Notes: generated by a model from the letters alone, not told the origin. 64,000 nucleotides of DNA from Actinoplanes sandaracinus (GCF_030009775.1 NZ_JASCTH010000030.1:1-64000); one strand, 5' to 3'; counted from the stretch's first letter, positions 25,089 through 34,349 are shown. Numbers and translations: made by a program.

Positions 25089-27953
25089 GTGACCGCACGG
25101 ACACCGTACGACGGTGAGATCGGGGCGTTGCGCCGCATGGCCGCTCACGGCGACCTGGAAGCGATCACCAGCCTGGCCGCCACGCTGCGCGAGCGTTTTC
25201 TCTACGTCGGGGATGCCGCCGATCTCGTCGAAGCACACCGCCTGCTGGCCGACACGGCCGACCGGATACCCCGTACGCACCCGGCGCGGGCCGTGGTGCT
25301 CAACAACCTGGCGCCGGTCCTCCGCGACCGCTTCCAGCTGACCGGCGACCGCGGCTTCCTGCGGGGCGCCCTGTCCTGCACTCCCCCGCCGCGCCCCACG
25401 GACCCGCCGCAGATCGCGATGAACCGATCGGAGACGCTGCGGCTGATGGCCGAACGCGACCGTGATCTCGGGCCGCTGACCGAGGCCGAGGCGCTGCAGC
25501 GAGCCGCCTTGGCACGGCTCGCGGACGGCGATCCACTGGCCGCCGACGTCCGGGAGAGTCTGGGCGAACTGCTGCGGCTGCGCTACCACCTCACGCGCGA
25601 GCTCGGCGTGTTGCGCGACGGCGCCCATCTGCTGCGACGCTGTGTCCGGGACACCCCAGCGCTCCATCCCCGGCACGCCGACCGGCTCGCCTCGCTAGGC
25701 AACAACCTCCAGCTGACCGCGCTGCACACTGGCGACGAACAGATCCGTGAGACGGCCATCCGGCACCTGCGCCGGGCGCTGGAACTCACCCCGGCGGGCA
25801 CGCCCGGCCGGCCGTACCGGTTGACCGATCTCGCCACGGCGCTCAGCGATCGCGGCCGGCACACCGACGACCAGGGCGCGCTGCGCGAGGGCGCCGGACT
25901 GCTGCGCGAGGCGCTGGAGGCCACGCCGCCGGAGCACGGCTCGTGGGGCAACCGGGTGCAGAGCTTCATGGCCGCCACGCTGAGCCTGGTCGAGCGCACC
26001 GGCGAGACAGCCCTGCTGGACGAGGCGATCGCGGCCGGCGAACGGGCCCGGTCGCACGGCGGCTGGGAGATCACCGTGGACCTGCTGCTGGCCGGCCTGC
26101 GGCGGCGGCGGTTCGCGCTCACCGGGCGGACAGCCGACCTCAGCGAGGCGCTGGCAGCCCTGGACGAGACCGCCGAGCGGGTGCCCTACGGCGACGCCGA
26201 CCACGTCGCCCTGCTCGGCAACCAGGGTCAACTCCGGCTCGCCCGCTACGAGGCCGGTGGCGACCCGGATGACCTGCGCCGCGCCGTCGCCTCGCTCGGC
26301 GCCGCGGTGCGGGCGAGCTCGCCGGACGAGCCGCTGCGCGCCGAGTGCCTGCTGGCGTACGCCGACGTGCTCACACTCCGGTACGCCGCGTCGCGAGACC
26401 CGGCCGTGCTGCGTGCTGCCGGAGCCGCCTACCAGGACGCCGCGTCCACGGCAGGGCTGCGCCCGATGGCCCGCGCGCTCGCCGCCCGCTCGTGGGGACG
26501 TGCCGAAGCGGACGCCGGTCGATGGGCGCATGCACATGACGGGCACGCTCTGGCCGTACGCCTGTTGCCGTTGGCGGTGTCGCGCCGGTTGGGCCGCAGT
26601 GACCTCGAGTACGGCCTGGGCCGGCTGGACGGTCTGGCGGCGGACGCCACAGCGTGCGCGCTGCACGCCGGCCACCCCGAGACGGCACTGCAGTTGCTGG
26701 AGTCGGCACGCGGTGTGCTGCTGAGCCAGGCCACGCAGGGCCGCGACGACGTGGCCCTGCTCGCCGAACAGCACCCGGAACTGGCCGCCGACATCGCCGT
26801 GTTGCTCGACCGGCTCCGCCCCGGCGGGCCGCTCACCGGGTCCGCTGCCGACGAGCGCCACGAACTGGACCTGCGGTTACGTGCGCGGCTGGCTCAAGCC
26901 CGGGCGCTGCCCGGGTTCGCGAATCTGCTGGGCGCACCGGAGCCGGCCGAGCTCTATGGCTGCGCGGCGGACGGGCCGGTGGTGCTGATCAACGCCAGCG
27001 TCTATCGCAGCGACGCGCTGATAGTCCGGTCGTCCGGCGTCGAGGTGGTGCCGCTGCCTGGTCTGACGCCGCAGGCCGCCGAGGAGCGTTCCGCGGAGCT
27101 GGCCGCCGCGGTGGAGCAGGCGGGCGAGCCGGGTCCGGGTGAACGCGCCGCTCAGCGGACGGTGAGCGAGATCCTGCGCTGGCTGGCGCACACGATCGTC
27201 GACCCCGTGCTCGCCCGGCTGGCCGGGGACGGGCCGCAGCCGCGCGTGTGGTGGTCACCGGTCGGGCCGCTTGCGCTGCTGCCGGTGCACGCTGCGGCGG
27301 GTGTGCGGGTGATCTCGTCCTATACGCCGACGCTGCGGGCCCTGCGCCGGGCCCGCGCCCAGACGCCGGCGCCGGGGCCGACGCTGGTGGTCGCGATGGC
27401 CCAGACCCCGGGCGCGCCGCCGCTGCCCCAGGCCGGGCGTGAGGCGAAGGCGGTGGCCGAGCTGACCGCGGCCACCGTGCTCAGCGGGCCCGAGGCGACC
27501 GCCGCCGCTGTCCGCGAGGCGCTGGCGGACCATCCGGGCGTGCACTTCGCCTGCCACGCCGTGGCGGATCCCGCGGATCCTTCGGCGAGCCGCCTGTTGC
27601 TGCACGATCATCAGGTGCGGGCTTTGACCGTACGGAATATTGCTGATCTTGATTTGAGCGGTGCCCGCCTCGCGGTGCTCTCCGCGTGCGAGACGTCGCG
27701 CACCACCGCGCGCCTGCCGGACGAGGCGTTGCACCTCACGTCGGCGTTCCAGCTGGCCGGCTATCCGGAGGTGGTGGGTGCGCTGTGGCCGGTCAACGAC
27801 CGGATCGCCCGGGCCGTCGCGGTGGACCTGCACGAAGGCCTGTGCGCGGGATCGGGGGCGGCCGCTGGGCTGCACGCCGCGGTCGAGCGTTGCCGAGACG
27901 CCTATCCCGGCACGCCGACGTTGTGGGCCGGGTATGTGCACAGTGGACGGTAG
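25089..27953 (+). CDS. TPR-CHAT caspase-like protease
   Basis: 954 residues. The first 540 or so are tetratricopeptide-like helical repeats. The C-terminal 300 form a CHAT domain, a caspase-fold cysteine peptidase. The catalytic dyad is readable as H823 in VHFACHAVADP and C867 in VLSACETSRT, and the preceding WWSPVGPLALLPVHAA strand is typical of CHAT. CHAT-TPR proteins act as proteases in defence and cell-death modules (for example Craspase-type systems) and in many uncharacterised actinobacterial loci; which role applies here is not visible. The start is GTG 25089 without a good binding site; ATG at codon 17 is an alternative. Probably cytosolic. Confidence 0.88.
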   Translation: MTARTPYDGEIGALRRMAAHGDLEAITSLAATLRERFLYVGDAADLVEAHRLLADTADRIPRTHPARAVVLNNLAPVLRDRFQLTGDRGFLRGALSCTPPPRPTDPPQIAMNRSETLRLMAERDRDLGPLTEAEALQRAALARLADGDPLAADVRESLGELLRLRYHLTRELGVLRDGAHLLRRCVRDTPALHPRHADRLASLGNNLQLTALHTGDEQIRETAIRHLRRALELTPAGTPGRPYRLTDLATALSDRGRHTDDQGALREGAGLLREALEATPPEHGSWGNRVQSFMAATLSLVERTGETALLDEAIAAGERARSHGGWEITVDLLLAGLRRRRFALTGRTADLSEALAALDETAERVPYGDADHVALLGNQGQLRLARYEAGGDPDDLRRAVASLGAAVRASSPDEPLRAECLLAYADVLTLRYAASRDPAVLRAAGAAYQDAASTAGLRPMARALAARSWGRAEADAGRWAHAHDGHALAVRLLPLAVSRRLGRSDLEYGLGRLDGLAADATACALHAGHPETALQLLESARGVLLSQATQGRDDVALLAEQHPELAADIAVLLDRLRPGGPLTGSAADERHELDLRLRARLAQARALPGFANLLGAPEPAELYGCAADGPVVLINASVYRSDALIVRSSGVEVVPLPGLTPQAAEERSAELAAAVEQAGEPGPGERAAQRTVSEILRWLAHTIVDPVLARLAGDGPQPRVWWSPVGPLALLPVHAAAGVRVISSYTPTLRALRRARAQTPAPGPTLVVAMAQTPGAPPLPQAGREAKAVAELTAATVLSGPEATAAAVREALADHPGVHFACHAVADPADPSASRLLLHDHQVRALTVRNIADLDLSGARLAVLSACETSRTTARLPDEALHLTSAFQLAGYPEVVGALWPVNDRIARAVAVDLHEGLCAGSGAAAGLHAAVERCRDAYPGTPTLWAGYVHSGR

Positions 27954-28006
27954 CTGCCTCCCGATCTTGGCGTCGGTCTGGAATGGTCGAACCCTGGAGG
28001 TACGCG

Positions 28007-29134
28007 ATGAAATGGTTCCGCCGTAAGCCGAAGGTCGAGCCCACCACCGAGCAGGTCGAGACCGTCACCACGCCGTTCGGGGAGTTCGGCGAGATCTCGG
28101 TGACCGTGGATCGCAGCGGCGAAGTCCCGCAGGCCACCGTCACCATTCCGCCGAAGCTCGCGGTCGGCGCACTGCTCGACTCGTCGATCAGGGAGCGGGG
28201 CCAGGAACACCCGGAGACCTTGGAGCTCGCCCACCGGTACGCGTTGATCCTCGCCGACGAGCCGGCCGACCGGAAGCAGGCCATCGAGCTGCTGGAGTGG
28301 CTCTCCGACGTCCGGCTGGGCGACCCGGCGAAACGGCTGCCCGTGCTCAACGACCTGAGCCGGGTGCTCCAGGACGCCGGACACCTGTCCGACGCCGAGG
28401 AGACCTACCGGCAAGCGCTGTCGGGATGGGAACGCCTGCGCGGCCAGAACGACGAGAACACCCTGAGCGCCGCGAACAACCTGGCGATCGTGCTGGTGCA
28501 CCTGGACCGGCACGACGAGGCCGAGGGGCTGCTGCGGGACACCGTCGCGCGCCGGACCCGTACCCTTGGTGCCACCCACGTGGACACCGTCACCAGCCGC
28601 AACGCCCTGGCGGGCACGCTGCGCGGCACCCCGGGCCGGCTCGCCGAGGCGGAGCGGATGTACCGGGCGATCCTGGCCGACCTGGCCCGGAACGGCGACC
28701 CGGGCGACCAGGCGCACATCAGCCGCCACAACCTGGCGGCTGTGTTGTTCCACCTCAACAAGCTGGGGCCGGCCGAGGAGATGTTCCGCCAGGTGCTGGC
28801 CGAACGCAGCAGGGTTCTCGGCGATCAGCACCCGGATGTCTTGACCACGCGCAACAGTCTGGCGGCGGTGCTCAGCGCGCGGGGGAAGGCCGGTCAGGCG
28901 GAGCGGGAGACCGCCGCGGTGCTCGAGGCGCGGCGGCGGGTGCTGGGGCGGCGCCATCCGGAGACACTGGACAGTCAGGTGAATCTGGCGGCGATCCGGG
29001 CCAACCAGGGGCGGGTCGCTGAGGCCCTGCCGTTGCTGGAGGACGCGATCGAAGGGCTGCGAGCGGCTTACGGAGCGGGGCATCCCATGGTTCAGGAGTT
29101 GCAGCAGGTGCGGGCGCAACTGCGGGCGGGCTGA
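28007..29134 (+). CDS. Kinesin-light-chain-type TPR protein
   Basis: 375 residues from ATG 28007 with GGAGG six bases upstream. A short basic start (MKWFRRKPK) and a beta-like segment (TTPFGEFGEISVTVDRSGE) precede six or so 42-residue TPR_10/TPR_12 repeats with the recurring patterns T-x-x-x-x-N-L-A-x-x-L and A-E-x-x-x-R (for example NTLSAANNLAIVLVHLDRH and HISRHNLAAVLFHLNKLG). There is no enzymatic domain. It follows the CHAT gene by 53 bases on the same strand, so a common transcript is likely. It may be a protein-interaction partner or substrate of the CHAT protein. Confidence 0.85.
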   Translation: MKWFRRKPKVEPTTEQVETVTTPFGEFGEISVTVDRSGEVPQATVTIPPKLAVGALLDSSIRERGQEHPETLELAHRYALILADEPADRKQAIELLEWLSDVRLGDPAKRLPVLNDLSRVLQDAGHLSDAEETYRQALSGWERLRGQNDENTLSAANNLAIVLVHLDRHDEAEGLLRDTVARRTRTLGATHVDTVTSRNALAGTLRGTPGRLAEAERMYRAILADLARNGDPGDQAHISRHNLAAVLFHLNKLGPAEEMFRQVLAERSRVLGDQHPDVLTTRNSLAAVLSARGKAGQAERETAAVLEARRRVLGRRHPETLDSQVNLAAIRANQGRVAEALPLLEDAIEGLRAAYGAGHPMVQELQQVRAQLRAG

Positions 29135-29224
29135 GCCGGACAACCACCCGAGCGCGCCCGCGACGGGACCGGCGCGCGTGAATCAACGCGGTAGGCTCGG
29201 CTCTTCGGATGAGGGGGCCGGGCG

Positions 29225-29596
29225 TTGTGGGGTGACCAGCGGGTGCGGCGGGGCTGCCGTTTCGCCGCGCTGCCCCTGGTGCTGGTTCTCAGCATCGCCT
29301 GGGCAGCTCTGGTCGGCCTGGGCCGCGGTGAGTCCGTGGCGATGGGCGAGGTGCCTCGCCTGGCGATCGCCGCCGTGGTGCCGCACTCGGTCACCCCGGT
29401 GGTGCCGGAAGCCCGGCTGACCGGCAAGCCGTCGCCGGGGCCGCTGTTGCTGGTCGTGGCCGCGCTCGTGGCGCTGCTGCTCGGCACTCAGCCGCGTGGC
29501 CGGTGGTCGGCTGCCGTAAGGACGGCCCCGGCCAAGACGCCGTCGATGCTCCTGCACGCGGTACGAGGACGGGCGCCACCACGCCGATCGGCGTAA
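29225..29596 (+). CDS. Small two-TM hypothetical protein
   Basis: 123 residues from TTG 29225, with a GAGGGGG stretch about eight to nine bases upstream. Hydrophobic segments are FAALPLVLVLSIAWAALVG and GPLLLVVAALVALLLG. The extracytoplasmic loop between them is proline- and valine-rich, and the tail is basic. I recognise no family. The gene stands 76 bases before secDF on the same strand, but nothing shows a functional link. Confidence 0.5.
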   Translation: MWGDQRVRRGCRFAALPLVLVLSIAWAALVGLGRGESVAMGEVPRLAIAAVVPHSVTPVVPEARLTGKPSPGPLLLVVAALVALLLGTQPRGRWSAAVRTAPAKTPSMLLHAVRGRAPPRRSA

Positions 29597-29672
29597 CAGC
29601 GTCCTTTCCTTCCACCCGCGGTGGAGCCTGACGGCGGCCACGCGGGTCTTCCTGCGTTGAGGAGCATCCGAA

Positions 29673-31979
29673 ATGTCACGCGCCACTGCCGTGCGCGCGG
29701 TTCTTGCCCTGGTCGTTCTGGCGGTATCGGGATGGCTGCTCGCCACCCGGCCGCCTCGGCTCGGGCTGGACCTGCGCGGCGGAACCCAGATAGTTCTCGA
29801 AACCCGTGACGGTGAGTTCGCCAAGGCCGACGCCGTCACCACCGACGAGGCGCTCGAGGTGCTGCGCCGCCGCGTCGACGAGCTCGGTGTGGCCGAGCCG
29901 ACCCTGGCTCGCTCCGGCGAGCGGCGCATCATCGTCGAACTGCCGGGGGTGACCGAACCCGCCGAGGCGGTACGGGTCATCGGCCGTACCGCTCAACTGA
30001 CCTTCCGGCCGGTCCTCGGTGTCGCACCTGAGCAGCCGGCGCCGTCGGCGGGGCCGTCAGCCCCGGCACAGGCCACGCCCGAAGAGATCGTGCTGCCGTC
30101 GGAGGACGGGCAACCGCTGCGGTTGGGCCCGGCCGTGCTCTCCGGGCAACAGGTCGACGGTGCCGCGGCGTCGCTCGGTCAGTTCGGCGGCTGGCAGGTC
30201 GACCTCGACTTCCGCGGCACCGGCGGTGAGGCCTGGCGGAAGCTGACCGGCACGGCCGCCTGCGCCCCGGCCGGTGACCCGGCCAGGCGGGTGGCCATCG
30301 TGCTGGACCGAGAGGTGATCTCCTCACCCCAGGTCAACGCGGATGTCGTCTGCGAAGCCGGCATCAGCGGCGGCCGGACGCAGATCACCGGATCATTCAC
30401 CGAGGCGGAGGCGAAGGACCTGGCGTTGCTCGTCCGTGCCGGTGGGCTGCCGGTTCCGGTCGAGGTCATCGAGCAGCGTACGGTCGGTCCGAGCCTCGGC
30501 AAGGCCGCTATCGACGCGTCAGCGACGGCCGCCGTCCTCGGGATGATCGCCACGATCCTGTTCATCATCGCCGTGTACCGGATCGTCGGTGGTGTCGCGG
30601 CCATCGCACTGATCTTCTACGGCCTCATCTCGTACGCGTCGCTGCTGGCCATCGGCGCCACCCTGACTCTGCCGGGGCTGGCCGGCTTCGTCCTGGCGAT
30701 CGGCATGGCACTCGACGCCAACGTGCTGATCTTCGAACGTGCCCGGGAGGAGTACGCCGGCGGTGGAACGCGGCGCAGCTTGCGTACCGCGCTCCGGTCG
30801 GGTTTTGCCAACGCCTGGTCGGCGATCGCGGATTCCAACGTCACGACTCTGCTCGCGGCCGGGTTGTTGTTCTTCTTCGCCTCCGGTCCGGTGCGCGGTT
30901 TCGGCGTCACCCTGTCCATCGGTGTGGTGACGTCGATGTTCACCGCCCTGGTGCTGACCCGGGTGCTGGCGTCTCCGCTGGTGAACGCCCGCTGGCTGGC
31001 ACGTCGGCCGCAGTGGAGCGGGCTGGGCGGAATCGGCTGGGTACGGCAGAAGCTGGAGGCTCGCGACCCGGACGTCATGGGACGCCGGCGGCTGTGGCTG
31101 GGCCTCTCCGTCGCTGCCGTGGTGCTGGCGCTGGCGGGTGTGGGGGCGCGCGGGCTGAACTTCGGGGTGGAGTTCACCGGAGGTCGGCTGGTCGAGTACG
31201 CCGCCTCGGCGCCGGTGCCCGTCGACGAGGCCCGGGCCGCGGTCCAGTCAGCAGGGCTCGACCGCGCGGTCGTCAACGCATCCGGTGACGGCAACATCAG
31301 CGTCCGTGCCGGAGACTTCGACGACGCCACCGAGGCCGGTGTCCGTTCCGCGCTGGCGGGGGCGAGCGGCGGAGATGTCCAGCGGCTACGCGACGAGAAG
31401 ATCGGCCCGACGCTCGGCTCCGAACTGCGCCGCAACGCCGTCATCGCCCTGGCCGTGGCGTTGATCGCCCAGCTGGCCTACCTCGCGGTGCGGTTCCGCT
31501 GGCAGTGGGGCGCCGCCACGGTGCTGGCCATGCTCCACGACGTGCTGCTGCTGATCGGGGTGTTCGCCTGGCTGGGCCGGCCCATCGACGGCGTCTTCCT
31601 CGCCGCCCTGCTCACCGTGATCGGCTACTCGGTCAACGACTCGGTCGTGACCTTCGACCGCATCCGGGAGATGGCCCGGGCGACGAACAACCGGCGGATC
31701 CCGTTCGCACGGCTGGCGAACACGGGCTGTCTGCAGACCGTGCCGCGCACCGTCAACACCGGTCTGGGCGCGGTCTTCATCCTCGCCGCGCTCGCCGTAC
31801 TGGGTGGAGATTCCCTGGTGGACTTCGCTCTGGCGTTGCTCATCGGCATCGCCGTCGGCACGTACTCCTCGGTGTTCGTCGCGGCGCCCTTGGCGGTCGT
31901 GTTCGAATCCCGGCCCGGCGGTCTCGTCGCCCAGCACGGGCGGCTCGAACCACATACGGCCGCCGCCGAGGCGCCGTAG
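29673..31979 (+). CDS. secDF: SecDF fusion, accessory subunit of the Sec translocase
   Basis: 768 residues containing SecD and SecF in one chain. SecD part: LGLDLRGGTQIVLE near residue 28, the P1 periplasmic domain up to about 270, QRTVGPSLG and GMALDANVLIFERARE. SecF part from about 470: FGVEFTGGRLVEY, VTFDRIREMAR and PRTVNTGLGAVFI. Twelve membrane segments are expected. SecDF uses the proton gradient to pull exported proteins through SecYEG. Many actinobacteria carry separate secD and secF next to yajC; a fused copy away from that context is probably an additional paralogue. The start is ATG 29673 with GAGGAG eight bases upstream. Confidence 0.92.
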   Translation: MSRATAVRAVLALVVLAVSGWLLATRPPRLGLDLRGGTQIVLETRDGEFAKADAVTTDEALEVLRRRVDELGVAEPTLARSGERRIIVELPGVTEPAEAVRVIGRTAQLTFRPVLGVAPEQPAPSAGPSAPAQATPEEIVLPSEDGQPLRLGPAVLSGQQVDGAAASLGQFGGWQVDLDFRGTGGEAWRKLTGTAACAPAGDPARRVAIVLDREVISSPQVNADVVCEAGISGGRTQITGSFTEAEAKDLALLVRAGGLPVPVEVIEQRTVGPSLGKAAIDASATAAVLGMIATILFIIAVYRIVGGVAAIALIFYGLISYASLLAIGATLTLPGLAGFVLAIGMALDANVLIFERAREEYAGGGTRRSLRTALRSGFANAWSAIADSNVTTLLAAGLLFFFASGPVRGFGVTLSIGVVTSMFTALVLTRVLASPLVNARWLARRPQWSGLGGIGWVRQKLEARDPDVMGRRRLWLGLSVAAVVLALAGVGARGLNFGVEFTGGRLVEYAASAPVPVDEARAAVQSAGLDRAVVNASGDGNISVRAGDFDDATEAGVRSALAGASGGDVQRLRDEKIGPTLGSELRRNAVIALAVALIAQLAYLAVRFRWQWGAATVLAMLHDVLLLIGVFAWLGRPIDGVFLAALLTVIGYSVNDSVVTFDRIREMARATNNRRIPFARLANTGCLQTVPRTVNTGLGAVFILAALAVLGGDSLVDFALALLIGIAVGTYSSVFVAAPLAVVFESRPGGLVAQHGRLEPHTAAAEAP

Positions 31980-31999
31980 GCATCGACCGGTCCCCCGGC

Positions 32000-32033
32000 C
32001 CGGGACACCGTCATGGTGGTGACGGTGTCCCGG
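32000..32033. terminator. Bidirectional hairpin terminator between secDF and a convergent hydrolase gene
   Basis: Two perfect 14-base arms (32000-32013 and 32020-32033) are separated by six bases (TGGTGG). The hairpin starts 21 bases after the secDF stop and ends 30 bases before the stop of the convergent hydrolase gene. There is no clear U tract, as is common in actinomycetes. Confidence 0.75.
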
Positions 32034-32063
32034 ACCGCCCGCCGGGTGTGTGGGTAGGTGGCC

Positions 32064-33569
32064 TTATGGTGTCGGGCCGGCGGGGGTGGGTGGGCAGTTC
32101 TGATCCCGGGGCAGGGTTCTCGCATCGGTGGTGAGGTAACGCAGGGCGAGGTTGGTGGCGCATTGGTTGGTTCCGATGACGAGGTGTCCGCCGCTGTCCG
32201 CGCTGATCATGGTGGAGCGGTGGCCGAGGGCGCGGCGCAGGCCGTACCCCGAGGTCCACGGGGTGGCGGGGTCGCGCAGGTTCTGCAGGATGAGGATGTT
32301 GCGGGGGCCGCGATCGGCGACCCGGACCGGTGCTTCGACGGGGGCCGGCCAGAAGGCGCACGGGGTGATGTTGGCGGAGCGTCCGGCGTCGTCGGGGAAG
32401 CGGTGGCGGTCGGCTCGGACGGCTCGGATGTAGTGGTTGATGTCGCGGGGCCAGGCTACGTCGCCGCAGCCGACGGCGAGTTCGACGGCCTTCCGGTTGT
32501 CTGTCGGCGTGAGTGCGATGGGCTGGTCGGCCCTGGTGGTGACCGGGGCGGTCGCGGTGGACCGCTCGGCAAGGTACTGCCAGATCTCGGCGAGGTCCGC
32601 GAAGCCCGCTGTTTCGCGCAGGCGCAGCATGCTGAGGGTGTAGTGGCGTAACCAGTTGCCGGTGAGAGGCCCCTGGGGGTGTGCGACGGGTGCGCTGTCG
32701 AGGGCAGCGGTCAGCGCCCGGTAGCGGCGGTGGACCTGCTCGGGGGTGCGCCCGAGGCGGTAGGTCTGGTGGCGATCGGCGATCCAGCGGGTGGCGTCGG
32801 GTAGTCGTTGCGCCAGGCCGAGCGCACCGAGGCGGACGAAGTCGTAACCGACGCGGTCGGGGTCGATGGCACTGTCCAGGACGACCCGGTCCGTGCGGTG
32901 CGGGAACAGGGTGGCGTACACCGCTCCGAGGTAGGTGCCGTAGGACAGCCCCAGGTAGGAGATCCGCTGTTCGCCGAGGGCGGCGCGGATGCGGTCGAGG
33001 TCACGGGCGGTGTTGGCGGTGGTGATGTGCGGCAGGACATCCGCGGAGTGGCGCCGGCAGGCGTCGGCGGTCTGCTTGGCGTAGGAGATGGTGTGCTCGA
33101 TGGAGCCGTCGGGTGCGGGGTAGCGCACCAGCGGGTTCGGCGCGGGTAGACCGCACGTGACGGGAGTGCTGTGCCGGATGCCGCGGGCGTCGAAGCCGAC
33201 CAGGTCGTAGCGGTCGCGGAGTTCCGGTGGTTCGGAGGGGCCATACCGGTCCGAGGGCTCACTGAGCCCGCCGACGCCGGGGCCGCCGGGGTTGAGCACG
33301 AGGGTGCCGAGGCGTCGTGCGGGGTCCGCGGCGCGGATCCGGGACAGCGTGATGGTGATCTGCCGGCCGTGGGGCCGGCGGTAGTCCAGTGGCACCAGCA
33401 GGGCGGCGCATTGCTGTCGGGGATGTGCTGTGACGTCGGTGGGGCAGTCGCCCCAGCGCAGCGTGGAGCCGTCGGGGTGCACGGTGGCCGCGGCGGCGGG
33501 CGCGCCGGTGCTCAGAGTGATCAGGGCGATAGTGGCGCAGAGAGTCAGGCGCAGGAGTCGGATGGTCAC
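32064..33569 (-). CDS. Secreted tripeptidyl-aminopeptidase-like alpha/beta hydrolase
   Basis: 501 residues. A signal peptide (VTIRLLRLTLCATIALITLS, cleavage probably after the following GAPAAAA stretch) precedes an alpha/beta hydrolase with the TAP-like C-terminal domain. The nucleophile S209 is in GLSYGTYLG, the oxyanion loop reads LVLNPGGPG, the aspartate is in RDPATPW and the histidine in SGGHLV. Members of this group cut N-terminal tripeptides outside the cell. I chose GTG 33569 because GAGGGAG stands seven bases upstream and it places the signal peptide at the N-terminus. The GTG at 33611, overlapping the upstream stop, is the alternative. Confidence 0.88.
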   Translation of the reverse strand: MTIRLLRLTLCATIALITLSTGAPAAAATVHPDGSTLRWGDCPTDVTAHPRQQCAALLVPLDYRRPHGRQITITLSRIRAADPARRLGTLVLNPGGPGVGGLSEPSDRYGPSEPPELRDRYDLVGFDARGIRHSTPVTCGLPAPNPLVRYPAPDGSIEHTISYAKQTADACRRHSADVLPHITTANTARDLDRIRAALGEQRISYLGLSYGTYLGAVYATLFPHRTDRVVLDSAIDPDRVGYDFVRLGALGLAQRLPDATRWIADRHQTYRLGRTPEQVHRRYRALTAALDSAPVAHPQGPLTGNWLRHYTLSMLRLRETAGFADLAEIWQYLAERSTATAPVTTRADQPIALTPTDNRKAVELAVGCGDVAWPRDINHYIRAVRADRHRFPDDAGRSANITPCAFWPAPVEAPVRVADRGPRNILILQNLRDPATPWTSGYGLRRALGHRSTMISADSGGHLVIGTNQCATNLALRYLTTDARTLPRDQNCPPTPAGPTP

Positions 33570-33607
33570 CGGGATGCTCCCTCGTGCGGACGGGGCCGGG
33601 GTGGTGC

Positions 33608-33835
33608 TCACTGCTCGTCGGCGAGATAGAACAGTTCCTCGACCGTGATGTGCAGGGCTTTGGCGAGTCTGAGCGCGAGAATCGTGGAGGGGACGAAGCG
33701 TCCGGTCTCAACGGTGTTGATGGTCTTGCGGGTGACGCCGACCAGGTCGGCGAGTTGTTCCTGGGTGAGGTTGTGGCGGGCGCGTTCCACCTTGATTCGA
33801 TTGCGGAGCGGGTGGGCGGCGGCGGTCGGGCTCAT
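33608..33835 (-). CDS. Small XRE-family DNA-binding regulator
   Basis: 75 residues, almost entirely a helix-turn-helix domain: RIKVERARHNLTQEQLADLV, then GVTRKTINTVETGRFVPST, and the closing ALHITVEELFYLADE. This short form, paired with a three- or four-TM protein, is common in actinobacteria. The start ATG (33835) shares one base with the stop of the upstream membrane-protein gene (TGATG), so the pair is co-translated. It probably represses its own operon through the repeats at 34298-34349. Confidence 0.9.
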   Translation of the reverse strand: MSPTAAAHPLRNRIKVERARHNLTQEQLADLVGVTRKTINTVETGRFVPSTILALRLAKALHITVEELFYLADEQ

Positions 33836-34257
33836 CAGGCGTCCCGGTTGAGCCACAGCCGCGCCGCGCCGTAGGTCACCAGCGCCGCCGCGACAGTGAA
33901 CTTGGCCTGCGCCACCGAAGCGATCTCGACGTGGAAGAAGAACGGCAACTGGACGCAGAGGACACCGACCAGGGCGGCGGCCATCGAGCGGGTGTGGGTC
34001 GCTGCGGTCTGCTCGTCGTCGAGGACGGCGCCGAGCTGCTTGAGCCGGGACTTGGCCCAGTAGGCAACGAGGAGGGCCGGCACTGCCAGCAGGACACCGA
34101 CGAGGTAGGTCAGCTCTAGCCAGCGCGGCCAACCGGGTGCCTGCCGGACGTCGTTGATTCCGTTGGCGAGCAACGCGACGGCCGACGACGCACCCCAGGC
34201 GAGCAACGCGACGTCGAGCAGCCGGCCGAGGCGCTGCCGGGAGTTGGGGGTGGTCAT
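33835..34257 (-). CDS. Membrane protein paired with XRE regulator (DUF2178-like)
   Basis: 140 residues. The membrane segments are about LLDVALLAWGASSAVALLA, LELTYLVGVLLAVPALLVAY, a third around AAALVGVLCVQLPFFFH and a fourth near AQAKFTVAAALVTYGA. The cytosolic loop LKQLGAVLDDEQTAATHTR between TM2 and TM3 is the conserved part of DUF2178-like proteins coupled to small XRE regulators. The function is unknown. The start is ATG 34257 with a strong GGAGGAGA site. Confidence 0.75.
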   Translation of the reverse strand: MTTPNSRQRLGRLLDVALLAWGASSAVALLANGINDVRQAPGWPRWLELTYLVGVLLAVPALLVAYWAKSRLKQLGAVLDDEQTAATHTRSMAAALVGVLCVQLPFFFHVEIASVAQAKFTVAAALVTYGAARLWLNRDA

Positions 34258-34297
34258 GATTCTTCTCCTCCCGGTTGCGTGCCCGCGTGGCCCCTGG

Positions 34298-34349
34298 AAG
34301 TAACTTACACAACTCTTAAAGGAACCTTGGCTACTCTCGAAGTAACTTC
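34298..34349. promoter_or_regulatory. Repeated GAAGTAACTT operator-like sites upstream of the XRE operon
   Basis: GAAGTAACTT occurs at 34298-34307 and again at 34339-34348. With the next base the second copy is a perfect 11-bp palindrome, GAAGTAACTTC (34339-34349). The copies are 41 bases apart, close to four helical turns, and sit 40-90 bases upstream of the membrane-protein start in a locally AT-rich stretch. This fits autoregulation by the XRE protein, which is inference. Confidence 0.5.

Noticed and set aside
33569..33611. GTG 33611 as start of the secreted peptidase
   Set aside because: It overlaps the upstream stop, but it lacks a good binding site and puts 14 hydrophilic residues before the signal peptide; GTG 33569 is better on both counts.
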